Positions 24,640-34,475 of a DNA stretch of 64,000 nucleotides are shown one piece after another. Origin of the DNA: Lewinella sp. LCG006 (GTDB taxonomy: Bacteria > Bacteroidota > Bacteroidia > Chitinophagales > Saprospiraceae). How positions within the stretch are numbered: the first letter of the stretch is position 1; each line of letters starts with the position of its first letter. The stretch spans positions 5,375,802 through 5,439,801 of the forward strand of contig NZ_CP160680.1 in assembly GCF_040784935.1 (NCBI RefSeq), in the 5' to 3' direction. The position numbers and the translations under genes are program-made. A model generated the notes under the pieces. That model had not been told where the DNA came from, did not search any database, and saw nothing but the letters and a program-made list of their open reading frames with translations.

Positions 24640-26562
24640 TTATATGTTTTTTTGATTGCTTAGATAAATATCCCAAAGATCAAGATTCCGGATCTCTGGA
24701 GATAATTGTCCCGGTGTCCACCCTTTCGTGGTGGTTTCCCAAAAGTAGTAGCGGTTGTTGCCTTGTTTGAGATGATAACCAGAAATGGGGAGATCTATAC
24801 CCAACATGGCGTGGGCGTAATACTCACTGGCTAGTATAGCGACTTGATATCCATAATGGTCAAGAATTGCATATAGCATTAAGGCACGCGTATCACAGTC
24901 GCCCGCTAAAGTGTAGGTGAATTGCTTTGGTGTGTACAGCCCAAATGGAACCTGGGCCACACACGGGGCGTCAGTATTATTAGGGCATGATCCATCCATG
25001 ATAAAAACATAGGGGATCTCCTGGACCATAGTAACTATGAGACCCGCTAAATCAATTTGATTGTACTGGCGAAGATTTTGAATACTATCTATCAGTGCAA
25101 TTAGTTCTTGGTGTAGGTATCCTTCCTCCTGAAGTATGTACTTGTATAAACTTTGGTAGGAAAAATTATTTCCCGACGCATACCTGGCCATAAATGTCTC
25201 CGCTTTTGCCATGTCAGCTGGATAAACGACTAGTTTTCCTTCGTGTTTGTCAAACAGTAGGTCGGTCCATTGCAGGTGGTGCACAAGCCGGATCGTTGGT
25301 GATACGCCTTGACTGTCTTGTGGATTTACAATGGTATCCGTAACGGTAATTGGGAAAGTAGTGGTAGTTCCTGCTCGAGCGTACTGGCGGTCAGCTGTAC
25401 TCGTTAATGTGGCCAATCCGGAGAATAGAATGATTACAGCTGCGATGATACCTAGCCCCGATAAGCCAAAACTGGTGGTACTAGTGTCTTTTTGGAAAGA
25501 GCTGATCCATATTACTAGCCCTAGCACCCCAAATATGATGGCCAGGGAGGTGTAGCTGGTAAATAACAAGACAAAGCAAAAAATCCAGATGGTCCACCGG
25601 GCGATTTTCATGAGCACTCTAGTGCTTATCCGACCAAAGGAAAATAGTGGCTTCCAGGGAAGATTATGAACAAAGGGGATAAGAGAGATGAGGTAGCCTC
25701 CCAGTAGCACTCCAATCAAGATACCAAGATTTTGCCAGCCCAGTAAGGCCACAATACCATTGATGATAGTGACTAGAATAAGCAGTGCAAATAGAATGGA
25801 AAGAACCCAAGGAATGGCATTGAATATTTCTCTAATCACGTCACCGAAAGAAATGGTTTCTCCTGTTGTAGACGGTTCATCTTTTACTAGGGTATTTTCT
25901 GGACCTGTTGGAGGAGCAGGAGGAGGAATATATTTCCCAGAGAGGATCACCTTGGCAATATCTCCAACGATCCACACTTTTACCAGTCGGACATTTGTTA
26001 GTATTCCACCATCGGGAAGTTTAACGGGAGACTCAGTTATTGCCATTTCCCCAGCTTGGCGTACATCAAGCTCTACCTCAATTTCTGCGGTTGTTTTATT
26101 AGAGATGACTTTTATCTTCTCCTCTGGATGGAACACTACGAGTGGTTCTATTTCTGACAGCGATTTTAGTTTTCGCTGTTCATCCACCAATGCCGATATG
26201 GTACCACTCAGCTCTCCAAAGGTAGAATTGCCTTCCTGCTCAATGTTGGAAAGAATAGGAGAGGTAATACTGACGGAAGTAAGGTCAAGCGCGAAGATTT
26301 CATCCTCTTCCTGGAACTCTGGTAAATGGACTTTTGCTCCCTTGATATCAGGACAATCTAACCATGTAAAGGCTGCGTCAAGTTGTATTTTCTGGTCTTT
26401 TGTGATGATGGTTTTTCCCTCGTGAATGGTGGCCTCGTAGATTTCTATTATATAATCCTTCTCAAAAGACGAATCCCCTTCCAAGAGTTCTCCGCGATAC
26501 TTGGCTTTTATTTCTCCTTCGAGATAAGTTCTTTCCAGGATGGTAATCAGGTCGATGATCAT
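24640..26562 (-). CDS. Membrane protein with transglutaminase-like domain
   Basis: 640 residues. The N-terminal 230 residues are soluble, acidic and unfamiliar. About six transmembrane segments follow (roughly 250-400), and the C-terminal 200 residues are a transglutaminase-like cysteine-protease domain: Cys556 in AGDCDTRALML and His584 in YYAHAMLGI. The expected third residue is probably replaced by Glu in the FWETTTKG segment. Such domains can cleave or cross-link peptides or act as structural modules. Its start codon overlaps the stop of the preceding DUF4407-like gene by 4 bp, so the two are translationally coupled. Confidence 0.75.
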   Translation of the reverse strand: MIIDLITILERTYLEGEIKAKYRGELLEGDSSFEKDYIIEIYEATIHEGKTIITKDQKIQLDAAFTWLDCPDIKGAKVHLPEFQEEDEIFALDLTSVSITSPILSNIEQEGNSTFGELSGTISALVDEQRKLKSLSEIEPLVVFHPEEKIKVISNKTTAEIEVELDVRQAGEMAITESPVKLPDGGILTNVRLVKVWIVGDIAKVILSGKYIPPPAPPTGPENTLVKDEPSTTGETISFGDVIREIFNAIPWVLSILFALLILVTIINGIVALLGWQNLGILIGVLLGGYLISLIPFVHNLPWKPLFSFGRISTRVLMKIARWTIWIFCFVLLFTSYTSLAIIFGVLGLVIWISSFQKDTSTTSFGLSGLGIIAAVIILFSGLATLTSTADRQYARAGTTTTFPITVTDTIVNPQDSQGVSPTIRLVHHLQWTDLLFDKHEGKLVVYPADMAKAETFMARYASGNNFSYQSLYKYILQEEGYLHQELIALIDSIQNLRQYNQIDLAGLIVTMVQEIPYVFIMDGSCPNNTDAPCVAQVPFGLYTPKQFTYTLAGDCDTRALMLYAILDHYGYQVAILASEYYAHAMLGIDLPISGYHLKQGNNRYYFWETTTKGWTPGQLSPEIRNLDLWDIYLSNQKNI

Positions 26563-27545
26563 GCTTCGTCCTGATTTTGTGCCATACGTTCTCTCAAAGA
26601 GGCTAATCCCGCGACTTTACGGGTGTCTTCTCTTTTGCGGGTATTAAAGGGTGGGTCATGGTAATCATCGTATAAAGATACTTCCACTTGGTAAGAGGAC
26701 TGGAAAATGTTTTTGTAACGTGACTGGCAATGAAAAAAACTGGACAGGATCAGTTCGTAGTCATTGTTGTCGCACTTCAATTGATAAGTGCCGGTTTTCA
26801 ACCAGGAAATCTTCGCTAAAAAAGGAATCAGAAAAAGGCTTAAAACCACCAGGCTTATCCACCAACTTTCTTTAAAGTGGTCATATAGGAGTTGGAATCG
26901 AGCAAGGATGTCTTTAGAATTGGCATTGGCTAATTCAAAATCGTTGATGTATTGCTGGCGCTTTTGGCATAGTTCATTGAGCCGCTTGCGGAAAGCGGTC
27001 TTTTCCATTTCCTGAGAATACGATAAAAGTGTGTTCAGTTTATTTTCTACCAGCTCAATTTCTTGGTCTAAGTATGCGAGATTATTATCCCAAAATGATT
27101 TGGATTTGGCTAACCTATATTCTGCCAAGTACTCTGAAATCCCATTCTGGAATATTATTAGTTCCAGCGGTTTAGCAACCAGTAAAGACATGAAAATTAG
27201 AAAGAAGAAACTAATAATAATAGAAGAATTAAAGATACTAATATCTGAGGTATGAGGTAGACGATCGCTACTAAAAGTAGTCAGCAGTAAACGGTACATT
27301 GCAGAAATACCAAGAAATAGCAATAAGCTAATCACAACGATAATGAGTGGTTCATTAGCAATTAGCTGACTTATGGTTACTGCGGCGATAGCTAACAATA
27401 CATGATTTAAGCAGGCAATCCATCCACATAATGCAAGGATGCGCTTTTCGGAGGGCGGACAAGCTTCGGTCAATTTAGGCTCTACTACAAAAAGCAACCA
27501 TCCCCACCGGCTAACCGTATGTAAGATGCTTTTAAGTAGCTTCAT
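26559..27545 (-). CDS. Divergent DUF4407-like membrane coiled-coil protein
   Basis: 328 residues. Two N-terminal transmembrane helices (about 40-90) and a third (about 113-130) end in AKPLELIIF, which matches SKPLEIRIF at the same place in the DUF4407 neighbour. A long charged coiled coil follows (about 145-215), then another helix (about 228-248) and a soluble C-terminal tail. Topology and motif therefore suggest it is a diverged paralogue of the DUF4407 protein. The genes overlap by 14 bp, which points to tight stoichiometry in a shared complex. Confidence 0.7.
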   Translation of the reverse strand: MKLLKSILHTVSRWGWLLFVVEPKLTEACPPSEKRILALCGWIACLNHVLLAIAAVTISQLIANEPLIIVVISLLLFLGISAMYRLLLTTFSSDRLPHTSDISIFNSSIIISFFFLIFMSLLVAKPLELIIFQNGISEYLAEYRLAKSKSFWDNNLAYLDQEIELVENKLNTLLSYSQEMEKTAFRKRLNELCQKRQQYINDFELANANSKDILARFQLLYDHFKESWWISLVVLSLFLIPFLAKISWLKTGTYQLKCDNNDYELILSSFFHCQSRYKNIFQSSYQVEVSLYDDYHDPPFNTRKREDTRKVAGLASLRERMAQNQDEA

Positions 27546-28752
27546 TCTCCGTAGCGTTGATATATTGGTCCAGGTTTTCGTCTACTTTTTTCTTCTCCCG
27601 TTCCAGCCATTTATTGACGATGTAGTCGTTCAATTCCAGCTGGGCTTTAGTGAGTTTATCTTGCTCATCGGTTTGCCGGAGTACTTCGTGAAAAATCACC
27701 AAATCCTTTTCTATTCCTTCCTTGTCCTTATAGTAGTTGTACTTTACTTCAATCCCGGCCTGCGCTTTGATCAACTCTTTTTGATTGTCCGAAAGAAAAT
27801 CATAAGGACTTTTAATGAGCATCAATTTGAAGAAAATTGGTGTAAGCTCAATAGCCACAAACAGTAAAGTGATAAAAAGCGTGATCTGCCAACCTGCGAT
27901 TTCGTGAGAGAGCTTGATTCGTTCCAATAAGCCATCTAATCCATTAGCGATATCTTCTTTTTTTGCTTTTTGCTCATCTATTTCAGCTTGTAGATCGTTG
28001 AATTTTTCAGCCAACTCTTTTTGTTCGTCTTCTTTGGTTTTTAGTTCCTTTTCAATATCATCAAGTTGAGCCTTAATAGATTTGGCTACTGGCCCATTTC
28101 CATAGTGGTCACGATTTTGCATTTCATCTAGATACCGGATCTCAGTTTGTCGGTAACGCTCCTGGATTTCAGTTGTCTTTTGTCTAACTAAATCCTGCTC
28201 TGTTTCAATTCTCGTAACCTCCGGAGCATATCTTTTGTCGATTGATGCAATAAATGCTTGTTGTTGATCCATTTGTTCTTGGACTAGTCGAACATCAATC
28301 TCCGATTTGAAAATCCTTATCTCCAGGGGCTTAGAGATGGTGATGGCAATGATGATCCCCATGATAATCCTGGGAATAGCGCCTACGAATTCATCCCTGG
28401 TGATTTTTTCGGAGCCATCTCCCTGTCCGGTACTGGTGACAATAAACCGGTCAAGGTTGAAGATCATCGCGCCCCAGATGATTCCAAATCCAAGAGAAAT
28501 CCATAGTACTGGCAGATCCGTCCCGGTCTCCAGGGCAGAGCTGTTTGGCTCGAAGATGGTATAAAAAGCGTATCCTCCAGCGATACCGGCCATTAAGCCG
28601 GTTGCTACGACGATGCCTCCAAGACAAGCGTACTTAACGTGTTCGCGGTAATCACACTGTTCCAAAATAGATCGGTCGGCACCACAGGCTTTCCAGAAAA
28701 GGCGCATGAAAAAGCCAGGTTTAGGCGATCGATGCTGTCGGTTATCGGTCAT
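27532..28752 (-). CDS. DUF4407 domain-containing membrane protein
   Basis: 406 residues. The N-terminus FWKACGADRSILEQCDYREHVKYACLGG, two helices, the NLDRFIV segment and the SKPLEIRIF motif are typical of DUF4407. A long coiled coil (about 165-275) and a C-terminal helix near 285-305 follow, then a charged tail. DUF4407 proteins are inner-membrane proteins of unknown function, and the coiled coil is predicted to extend from the membrane. It is the third gene in the run and overlaps the diverged second copy by 14 bp. Confidence 0.88.
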   Translation of the reverse strand: MTDNRQHRSPKPGFFMRLFWKACGADRSILEQCDYREHVKYACLGGIVVATGLMAGIAGGYAFYTIFEPNSSALETGTDLPVLWISLGFGIIWGAMIFNLDRFIVTSTGQGDGSEKITRDEFVGAIPRIIMGIIIAITISKPLEIRIFKSEIDVRLVQEQMDQQQAFIASIDKRYAPEVTRIETEQDLVRQKTTEIQERYRQTEIRYLDEMQNRDHYGNGPVAKSIKAQLDDIEKELKTKEDEQKELAEKFNDLQAEIDEQKAKKEDIANGLDGLLERIKLSHEIAGWQITLFITLLFVAIELTPIFFKLMLIKSPYDFLSDNQKELIKAQAGIEVKYNYYKDKEGIEKDLVIFHEVLRQTDEQDKLTKAQLELNDYIVNKWLEREKKKVDENLDQYINATENEAT

Positions 28753-28769
28753 TGATATGGATTTTTAAA

Positions 28770-29324
28770 TTAAAAGGGATTGGATAGGGTAGGCGTTGCG
28801 CCTTGATCGTTGTCGTTAAATGCTTTGGGGTCAAAAGGAGATTGAAATAATCTTATGTTACGATTACGGAGTAGGTATTTGGGGGTAAGTCGCCGTGGGG
28901 AAGTTTTTCTGGGGAAGACCAGGCGACCTTTTGCTTGCAGCTGTGCTTGTACCGATTTGCCGCAGGACAGCCTTTGGATTCGGTGGGTATCCGTAAATTC
29001 CTTGATGGCATCGTAGGTCAACTGAACGGTGTCTCCGCACGAGATAGACATGGAACTTTTGCTTGCGCTAAATAAACCTACCGCCTCTAGTTCCAGTACC
29101 GCCGATGTGTTTTCCACTTTGATGAGCATTGCTCCCGATGTAGGAAGTCGTTTTTTGTAGCCTTTGAGCCTGACGAAAAGTGCGCGTTCAACCTGCCATT
29201 CGACATTGAAAGGAATCCCCTGAATAGGCCTAATAGTATCAGCTCGCCAATGGTTGATTTTTGGCGATTCTCCTGTAAGGAGCAGGAGGAAGAACTGCTT
29301 TATTATGGATAGGTAGAAGTGCAA
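28770..29324 (-). CDS. Hypothetical protein of the DUF4407 operon
   Basis: 184 residues with a hydrophobic N-terminus (FYLSIIKQFFLLLLTG), then a probable beta-rich domain (FNVEWQVERALFVRLKGYKK, AVLELEAVGLFSASKSSMSI) and a basic C-terminal tail. The N-terminal stretch may be a short membrane anchor. No family recognised. It lies 17 bp upstream of the DUF4407 gene and 10 bp after the small first gene of the run. Confidence 0.65.
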   Translation of the reverse strand: MHFYLSIIKQFFLLLLTGESPKINHWRADTIRPIQGIPFNVEWQVERALFVRLKGYKKRLPTSGAMLIKVENTSAVLELEAVGLFSASKSSMSISCGDTVQLTYDAIKEFTDTHRIQRLSCGKSVQAQLQAKGRLVFPRKTSPRRLTPKYLLRNRNIRLFQSPFDPKAFNDNDQGATPTLSNPF

Positions 29325-29334
29325 TTGAATAGCT

Positions 29335-29553
29335 TTAGGGTTTCTCTATTTGTTTGGGCGCTGTAAAATCGGTAGAGGTAAATTGTCTTCTTTTACGAAG
29401 ATCGGTATTTTTGGTTACGTAAACGGTGTTTATTTTTGATTTAACGGGAATTGAGTTTATTTTCTTTGAAATTTCATCAAGGTGTGATGCAAGTCCTCCA
29501 AGGAGTGTCTGGTGATCATTGACCTTTACTCTCGGGTGTTTCCCTTCCTTCAC
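29335..29553 (-). CDS. Small hypothetical protein, first gene of the DUF4407 operon
   Basis: A 72-residue basic protein read from a GTG start (complement of 29551-29553). No ATG is available near the 5' end. It has no signal peptide or transmembrane helix; one short helix (LLGGLASHLDEISKKINS) is plausible. Its only support is the open frame and its position 10 bp before the next gene. The start, and possibly the gene, is uncertain. Confidence 0.4.
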   Translation of the reverse strand: MKEGKHPRVKVNDHQTLLGGLASHLDEISKKINSIPVKSKINTVYVTKNTDLRKRRQFTSTDFTAPKQIEKP

Positions 29554-29766
29554 TTGAAAACTACATTTGTTTTTTAGAATGATAAATAACTTGTTTACAG
29601 TACAGTTTTAGCATTGGCAATCATGTTTTACTACTGATTTCTATATTCCCAGCAACTATTCCCTCCAATTCTCGTAAAAAACAACAGTTTTTAAAAACAA
29701 GCTCGTATTTTTAGCAGCAAACAAAGATTTTCGGTTAAGAAAACGATTCATCAGCGCTAACCTCAA

Positions 29767-32700
29767 ATGAAATTCAACGAAGACTCGCGCGTCAAAATAC
29801 CGACGCTATTGCATTTGATCAGGTTAGGGTACCAGTACCTTAGCCTCAAGGGGGCCAACTGGCGCAGGGATACCAATATCTTTACCGACATTTTCGTGGC
29901 AAGTCTCCGTAAAATTAACGTGGGGCTCACGGAAGCGGATGCCCTCCGCTTGCTCGACGAGATTTCTTTGTTGTTGGACAATGAGGATGTCGGTAAAGCT
30001 TTCTACGAGCGGCTGGTGGAAAAATCGGGTGTTAAACTCATCGACTTCGAGGACTTCCATGCGAATACTTTTAACATCGTCACCGAACTACCCTGCGAAA
30101 AGGAGGAAGAATCCTTCCGGCCAGATATCACGCTGCTGATCAATGGGATGCCGCTGGCTTTTATTGAGGTCAAAAAGCCCAATAACCGGGAGGGGATCCT
30201 GGCGGAAAGGGATCGCATGGTGACCCGCTTTCAAAACAAGAGATTTCGGAATTTTTTCAATATCACGCAGCTGATGGTCTTCTCCAATAACATGGAGTAC
30301 GACGATGGCTCGCCCCAACCACTGGCGGGGGCTTTTTACGCGACTGCTTCGTACCAAAAGCCCAGCTTGAATTACTTTCGGGAAGAAGAAGACCTGGATT
30401 TATCCGTTTTGCTGCAAGCCCAGGATGATGCCGTAGAGAATTTTGTACTGAAAGATACCAACCTCGTAAGCATTAAGCACTCGCCGGAGTTTGCGACCAA
30501 CAAAGATCCCAACCGTCCCACCAACCGGATTTGTACTTCCCTGTTTAGCAAAGATCGCCTGGCTTTTATTTTGGAATATGCCCTGGCTTACGTGCAGCAG
30601 GAAACCCATCTGGAAAAGCACATCATGCGCTATCCTCAGCTGTTTGCGACCAAGGCGATTGGTCAGAAACTGGATGAGGGTATTCGTAAAGGGATCATCT
30701 GGCATACGCAGGGGAGTGGGAAGACGGCACTGGCTTTTTACAACGTCAAGCACCTGACCGCCTATTTTCAGCAGCAAGGAATCGTCGCCAAGTTTTACTT
30801 TATCGTTGATCGACTGGATTTGCTGAACCAGGCCAGTAAGGAATTTACGGCCCGCGGCCTGAAGGTGCAAAAGGTCAATTCCCGCGAGGAATTTGCCCGC
30901 ACCATTAAATCCAGACAGGCGGTAGAAAACAACGATGGTGCGCCGGAGATAACGGTCGTCAATATCCAAAAATTCCAGGATGATCCGACGATATTACGAA
31001 ACACCGATTACAACCTGAGCTTGCAACGTGTCTACTTCCTTGATGAGGTACACCGCAGCTACAACCCCAAAGGGAGCTTTCTGGCCAACCTGCGCGAGTC
31101 GGACCCCAATTCCATCAAGATTGGCCTGACGGGCACGCCGCTGCTGGGCGATGACTACAATTCTCGCTCGCTGTTTGGAGGCTACATCCACAAGTATTAC
31201 TACAATAAATCCATTGCCGATGGCTATACCCTGCGCCTGATTCGGGAGGAGATTGAAACCTCTTACAAGCTGACTTTGGCGAAAGCCCTGGCAGAACTGG
31301 AGATTATCAAAGGCAAAGCCGATCGTGGGAAGCTTTACGCGCACGAAAATTTCGTGGAGCCCATGCTGGCTTATATTGTCAAAGATTTTGAGCAGGCCCG
31401 CTTTCACCACAACGATGATTCCATCGGAGGGATGGTCGTTTGTGATTCCTCGGCACAGGCCAGAATGATGTACAAAATCTTTCAGGAGAAATATATGGGT
31501 GCAAGAGAGTATACCATGGTACCTTCCTTGGCGGATGCTGCCGAACCGCTATTAAGTTACGCCGCCAAAAAGAAAGCGGCACGCCAGGTACGTACTGCGG
31601 CCCTCATCTTGCACGATGCTGGCACCAAAAAAGAAATCGAAGACCGGGTAGAGGCATTTAAAGCCGGGAAGATCGACTTCCTGTTTGTTTTCAATATGCT
31701 TTTGACGGGTTTTGATGCCAAACGCCTCAAGAAATTGTACATTGGGCGCGTCATCAAATCACACAACCTTTTGCAGACGCTCACGCGGGTCAACCGAACT
31801 TATCACGATTTTCAGTACGGCTACGTCGTGGATTTTGCCGACATCAGCAGCGAGTTTGATAAAACAAATAAGGCTTACTTTGATGAACTGCAGGACGAGC
31901 TGGGCGATGAGATGCAGCACTATTCGGACCTCTTCCTGTCTGCCCAGGAAATAGAAACGCAGATCAAGGAGATTGAAGACGCGATCTTTGATTTTACGAC
32001 CAATAATGCCGCCGTTTTTTCGCAGCAGATCAGTGAAATCAACGACCGCAGCCAGATGCTGGAACTCACGCGGGCCTTGAACCAGGCCAAAAGCTTGTAC
32101 AACCTGATTCGCCTTTCCGGCAATTATGAGCTGTTGGAGAAGCTCGATTTTCGAAAACTCACTATACTGGCGCGACTGGCGAACGACCGCCTGCAACTCA
32201 TCAACACCCGCGATGCGCTGGAAAACCAGGTAGACAATACCAACCTGCTGAACATGGCCCTGGAAGAGGTCTTGTTTGCCTTTACGAAAGTAGGCGAAGC
32301 AGAAATGGTGCTGGCCGACGAGCTGAAAAACATCCTGCAAAAAACACGCGAAGCCCTGGCTGGCAGCATGGACCCTAAAGATCCCGAAATTGTATCGCTC
32401 CGCGCCGAGTTGGAGCGCCTGTTTCGCAAGAAAAACCTCAGCGAAATTACCCGCGAGGATATGGAAGCCAACATCGCCGACCTGACGAAACTCTACGCCC
32501 GTACCCGCGAGCAGGAACGCAAAGACCAGCTGCTGCGCGCCAAGTACGACTACGACGCCAAGTACGCCCGCGTGCACAAGCGCATCCTGGAGAAAGGCGA
32601 CCCCGCCGCCAGCAAAAGCCAATTGCTAGCTGCTCTGTCGGGTTTGAAAGAAGCCGTGGATACCAACGTACAGCAAAATCCCCGCCTGCTGGAAAACGAA

Positions 32701-32847
32701 AGCTACGCGGAGAAAATGATGGTGCGGCTGGTGATTGAGCAATTTAAAAACAAGAACAACATTTCCCTCACCGCCGAAAGCGCCAAGTTTATCAACCAGC
32801 TGGTGGTGAAGGAATACTTAAACGATTACTACGGACGACCAATATGA
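29767..32847 (+). CDS. hsdR: Type I restriction enzyme R subunit
   Basis: 1026 residues. The N-terminal nuclease domain carries the PD-(D/E)xK pattern (RPDITLLINGMPLAFIEVKK). The SF2 translocase follows: Walker A HTQGSGKTALAF, DEVH box in YFLDEVHRSYNP, LTGTPLL, and motif VI-like LTRVNRTY. The C-terminal 300 residues are helical and should contact the methylase. With HsdM and HsdS it cuts unmodified DNA after ATP-driven translocation. The last 4 bases overlap the start of hsdM, so the two are translationally coupled. Confidence 0.93.
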   Translation: MKFNEDSRVKIPTLLHLIRLGYQYLSLKGANWRRDTNIFTDIFVASLRKINVGLTEADALRLLDEISLLLDNEDVGKAFYERLVEKSGVKLIDFEDFHANTFNIVTELPCEKEEESFRPDITLLINGMPLAFIEVKKPNNREGILAERDRMVTRFQNKRFRNFFNITQLMVFSNNMEYDDGSPQPLAGAFYATASYQKPSLNYFREEEDLDLSVLLQAQDDAVENFVLKDTNLVSIKHSPEFATNKDPNRPTNRICTSLFSKDRLAFILEYALAYVQQETHLEKHIMRYPQLFATKAIGQKLDEGIRKGIIWHTQGSGKTALAFYNVKHLTAYFQQQGIVAKFYFIVDRLDLLNQASKEFTARGLKVQKVNSREEFARTIKSRQAVENNDGAPEITVVNIQKFQDDPTILRNTDYNLSLQRVYFLDEVHRSYNPKGSFLANLRESDPNSIKIGLTGTPLLGDDYNSRSLFGGYIHKYYYNKSIADGYTLRLIREEIETSYKLTLAKALAELEIIKGKADRGKLYAHENFVEPMLAYIVKDFEQARFHHNDDSIGGMVVCDSSAQARMMYKIFQEKYMGAREYTMVPSLADAAEPLLSYAAKKKAARQVRTAALILHDAGTKKEIEDRVEAFKAGKIDFLFVFNMLLTGFDAKRLKKLYIGRVIKSHNLLQTLTRVNRTYHDFQYGYVVDFADISSEFDKTNKAYFDELQDELGDEMQHYSDLFLSAQEIETQIKEIEDAIFDFTTNNAAVFSQQISEINDRSQMLELTRALNQAKSLYNLIRLSGNYELLEKLDFRKLTILARLANDRLQLINTRDALENQVDNTNLLNMALEEVLFAFTKVGEAEMVLADELKNILQKTREALAGSMDPKDPEIVSLRAELERLFRKKNLSEITREDMEANIADLTKLYARTREQERKDQLLRAKYDYDAKYARVHKRILEKGDPAASKSQLLAALSGLKEAVDTNVQQNPRLLENESYAEKMMVRLVIEQFKNKNNISLTAESAKFINQLVVKEYLNDYYGRPI

Positions 32848-34475
32848 CCACAACCACGACCGATTTTAAAGCCAAAGTGGAGACCATTATCGACGACCTC
32901 AAAGGCGTGTGTGCCAGCTACGGGCTGGGCAACGACGGCAATGAGTTTAAGATCATCACCCAGGTGTTTCTCTACAAGTTTCTGAACGATAAATTTGCGG
33001 CAGAAGTCAAAACCATTGAGCCCCAGCTGGCGGCCGCCGAGCATTGGGAGGATGCCCTGAAAAACTATTCGAAAGACGAATACGAGCTGCTGCTCCTGCA
33101 ACTGAGTGAAGGCACCGCCCGCCTGCAACCCGAACACCTGCTGAGCAGCCTCTTTCACCGGCAGGACGAGGCCAACTTTGCCACCCTCTTCGACGATACC
33201 CTGCAAGGCATTGCCAAGGACAACAACGACCTGTTTTCGGTGAAAACCGACAGCGGCTCCAAAGTTGTTCTCTTTGACCGCCTGAGTGCGTACATCTCCG
33301 ATACCTCCAAGCGAGATGCTTTTTGCAAAGCCTTGATCAATAAACTTATCGGCTTCAGCTTTGAGCACATCTTTGCCGAGAAGTACGACTTCTTTGCCAA
33401 TATCTTCGAGTACCTGATTTCTGATTACAACAAAGACAGCGGTGGCAAGTACGCCGAGTACTACACGCCCCACGCGGTGGCCCACATCATGGCGCAGTGC
33501 CTGGTGGATGCGCCGGTGAGCAACGTGACCTGCTACGACCCCTCGGCGGGTTCGGGTACGCTGCTGATGAGCCTGGCCCACGCCATTGGGGAAGACAAGT
33601 GTACCATCTACTCGCAGGATATTTCGCAAAAATCATCGAGCCTGCTGCGGCTCAACCTGATCCTAAACAACCTGGTGCATTCTATCCAGAACATTATTCA
33701 GGGCAATACCATCCAGCACCCCTACCATCGCGACGAGCAGGGCCAGCTGCGGAAGTTCGACTACATCGTCTCCAATCCGCCCTTTAAGCTGGATTTTAGT
33801 GATTACAGCGCCGAGCTGGAGACCAAAGCCAATCGCGAGCGCTTCTTTGCCGGCATCCCTAACGTACCCAAAAAGGCCAAAGACAAAATGGCCATCTACC
33901 CGCTCTTTATCCAGCACATCATGCACTGCTTATCGGCCAAAGGCAAGGCGGCCATTGTGGTGCCTACGGGCTTTATCACCGCCCAGAGTGGGATAGAGAA
34001 GGCCATTCGGCAAAGGCTGGTAGAACAAAAAATGCTGGCGGGCGTGGTCTCCATGCCCAGCAATATTTTCGCTACCACGGGTACCAATGTGAGCATCCTC
34101 TTTTTGGATGTGACCAATACGGCAGAGGTGGTACTAGTGGACGCCTCTAACCTGGGCACCACCGTAAAGGAAGGAAAAAACCAGAAGACCCTGCTGAGCA
34201 GAGAAGAGGAGCAACAAATCATCGACACCTTTAACAGCAAAACCGCTACGGATGATTTCTCCGTGGTGGTAAGCTACGAAGAGATTGCCGCCAAAAATTA
34301 CTCGCTAAGTGCCGGGCAGTATTTTGAGGTGAAGATCGAGTATGTGGATATTACGAAGGAGGAGTTTGAGAAACAGGTTTCTGAATACCAAAAAAGATTA
34401 AATGATTTTTTCCTAGAATCAAAAAGCTTGGAACAGAATATTCAGAACATGCTAACTACTCTTAAGTATGACTAG
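32844..34475 (+). CDS. hsdM: Type I restriction-modification methyltransferase subunit
   Basis: 543 residues. The N-terminal helical domain (about 1-150) includes EFKIITQVFLYKFLNDKF. The N6-adenine methylase core has YTPHAVAHIMAQ, motif I DPSAGSGTLLMSLAH and motif IV SNPPFKLDF. It methylates the recognition site in complex with HsdS, and with HsdR forms the restriction complex. It overlaps hsdR by 4 bp and hsdS by 8 bp. The gene is GC-rich, but the last 100 bases turn AT-rich as the specificity gene approaches. Confidence 0.94.
   Translation: MTTTTTDFKAKVETIIDDLKGVCASYGLGNDGNEFKIITQVFLYKFLNDKFAAEVKTIEPQLAAAEHWEDALKNYSKDEYELLLLQLSEGTARLQPEHLLSSLFHRQDEANFATLFDDTLQGIAKDNNDLFSVKTDSGSKVVLFDRLSAYISDTSKRDAFCKALINKLIGFSFEHIFAEKYDFFANIFEYLISDYNKDSGGKYAEYYTPHAVAHIMAQCLVDAPVSNVTCYDPSAGSGTLLMSLAHAIGEDKCTIYSQDISQKSSSLLRLNLILNNLVHSIQNIIQGNTIQHPYHRDEQGQLRKFDYIVSNPPFKLDFSDYSAELETKANRERFFAGIPNVPKKAKDKMAIYPLFIQHIMHCLSAKGKAAIVVPTGFITAQSGIEKAIRQRLVEQKMLAGVVSMPSNIFATTGTNVSILFLDVTNTAEVVLVDASNLGTTVKEGKNQKTLLSREEEQQIIDTFNSKTATDDFSVVVSYEEIAAKNYSLSAGQYFEVKIEYVDITKEEFEKQVSEYQKRLNDFFLESKSLEQNIQNMLTTLKYD

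Noticed and set aside
33497-33787. Long alternative frames inside hsdR, hsdM and other GC-rich genes
   Set aside because: They are shadows caused by GC-rich third positions in the real frames.
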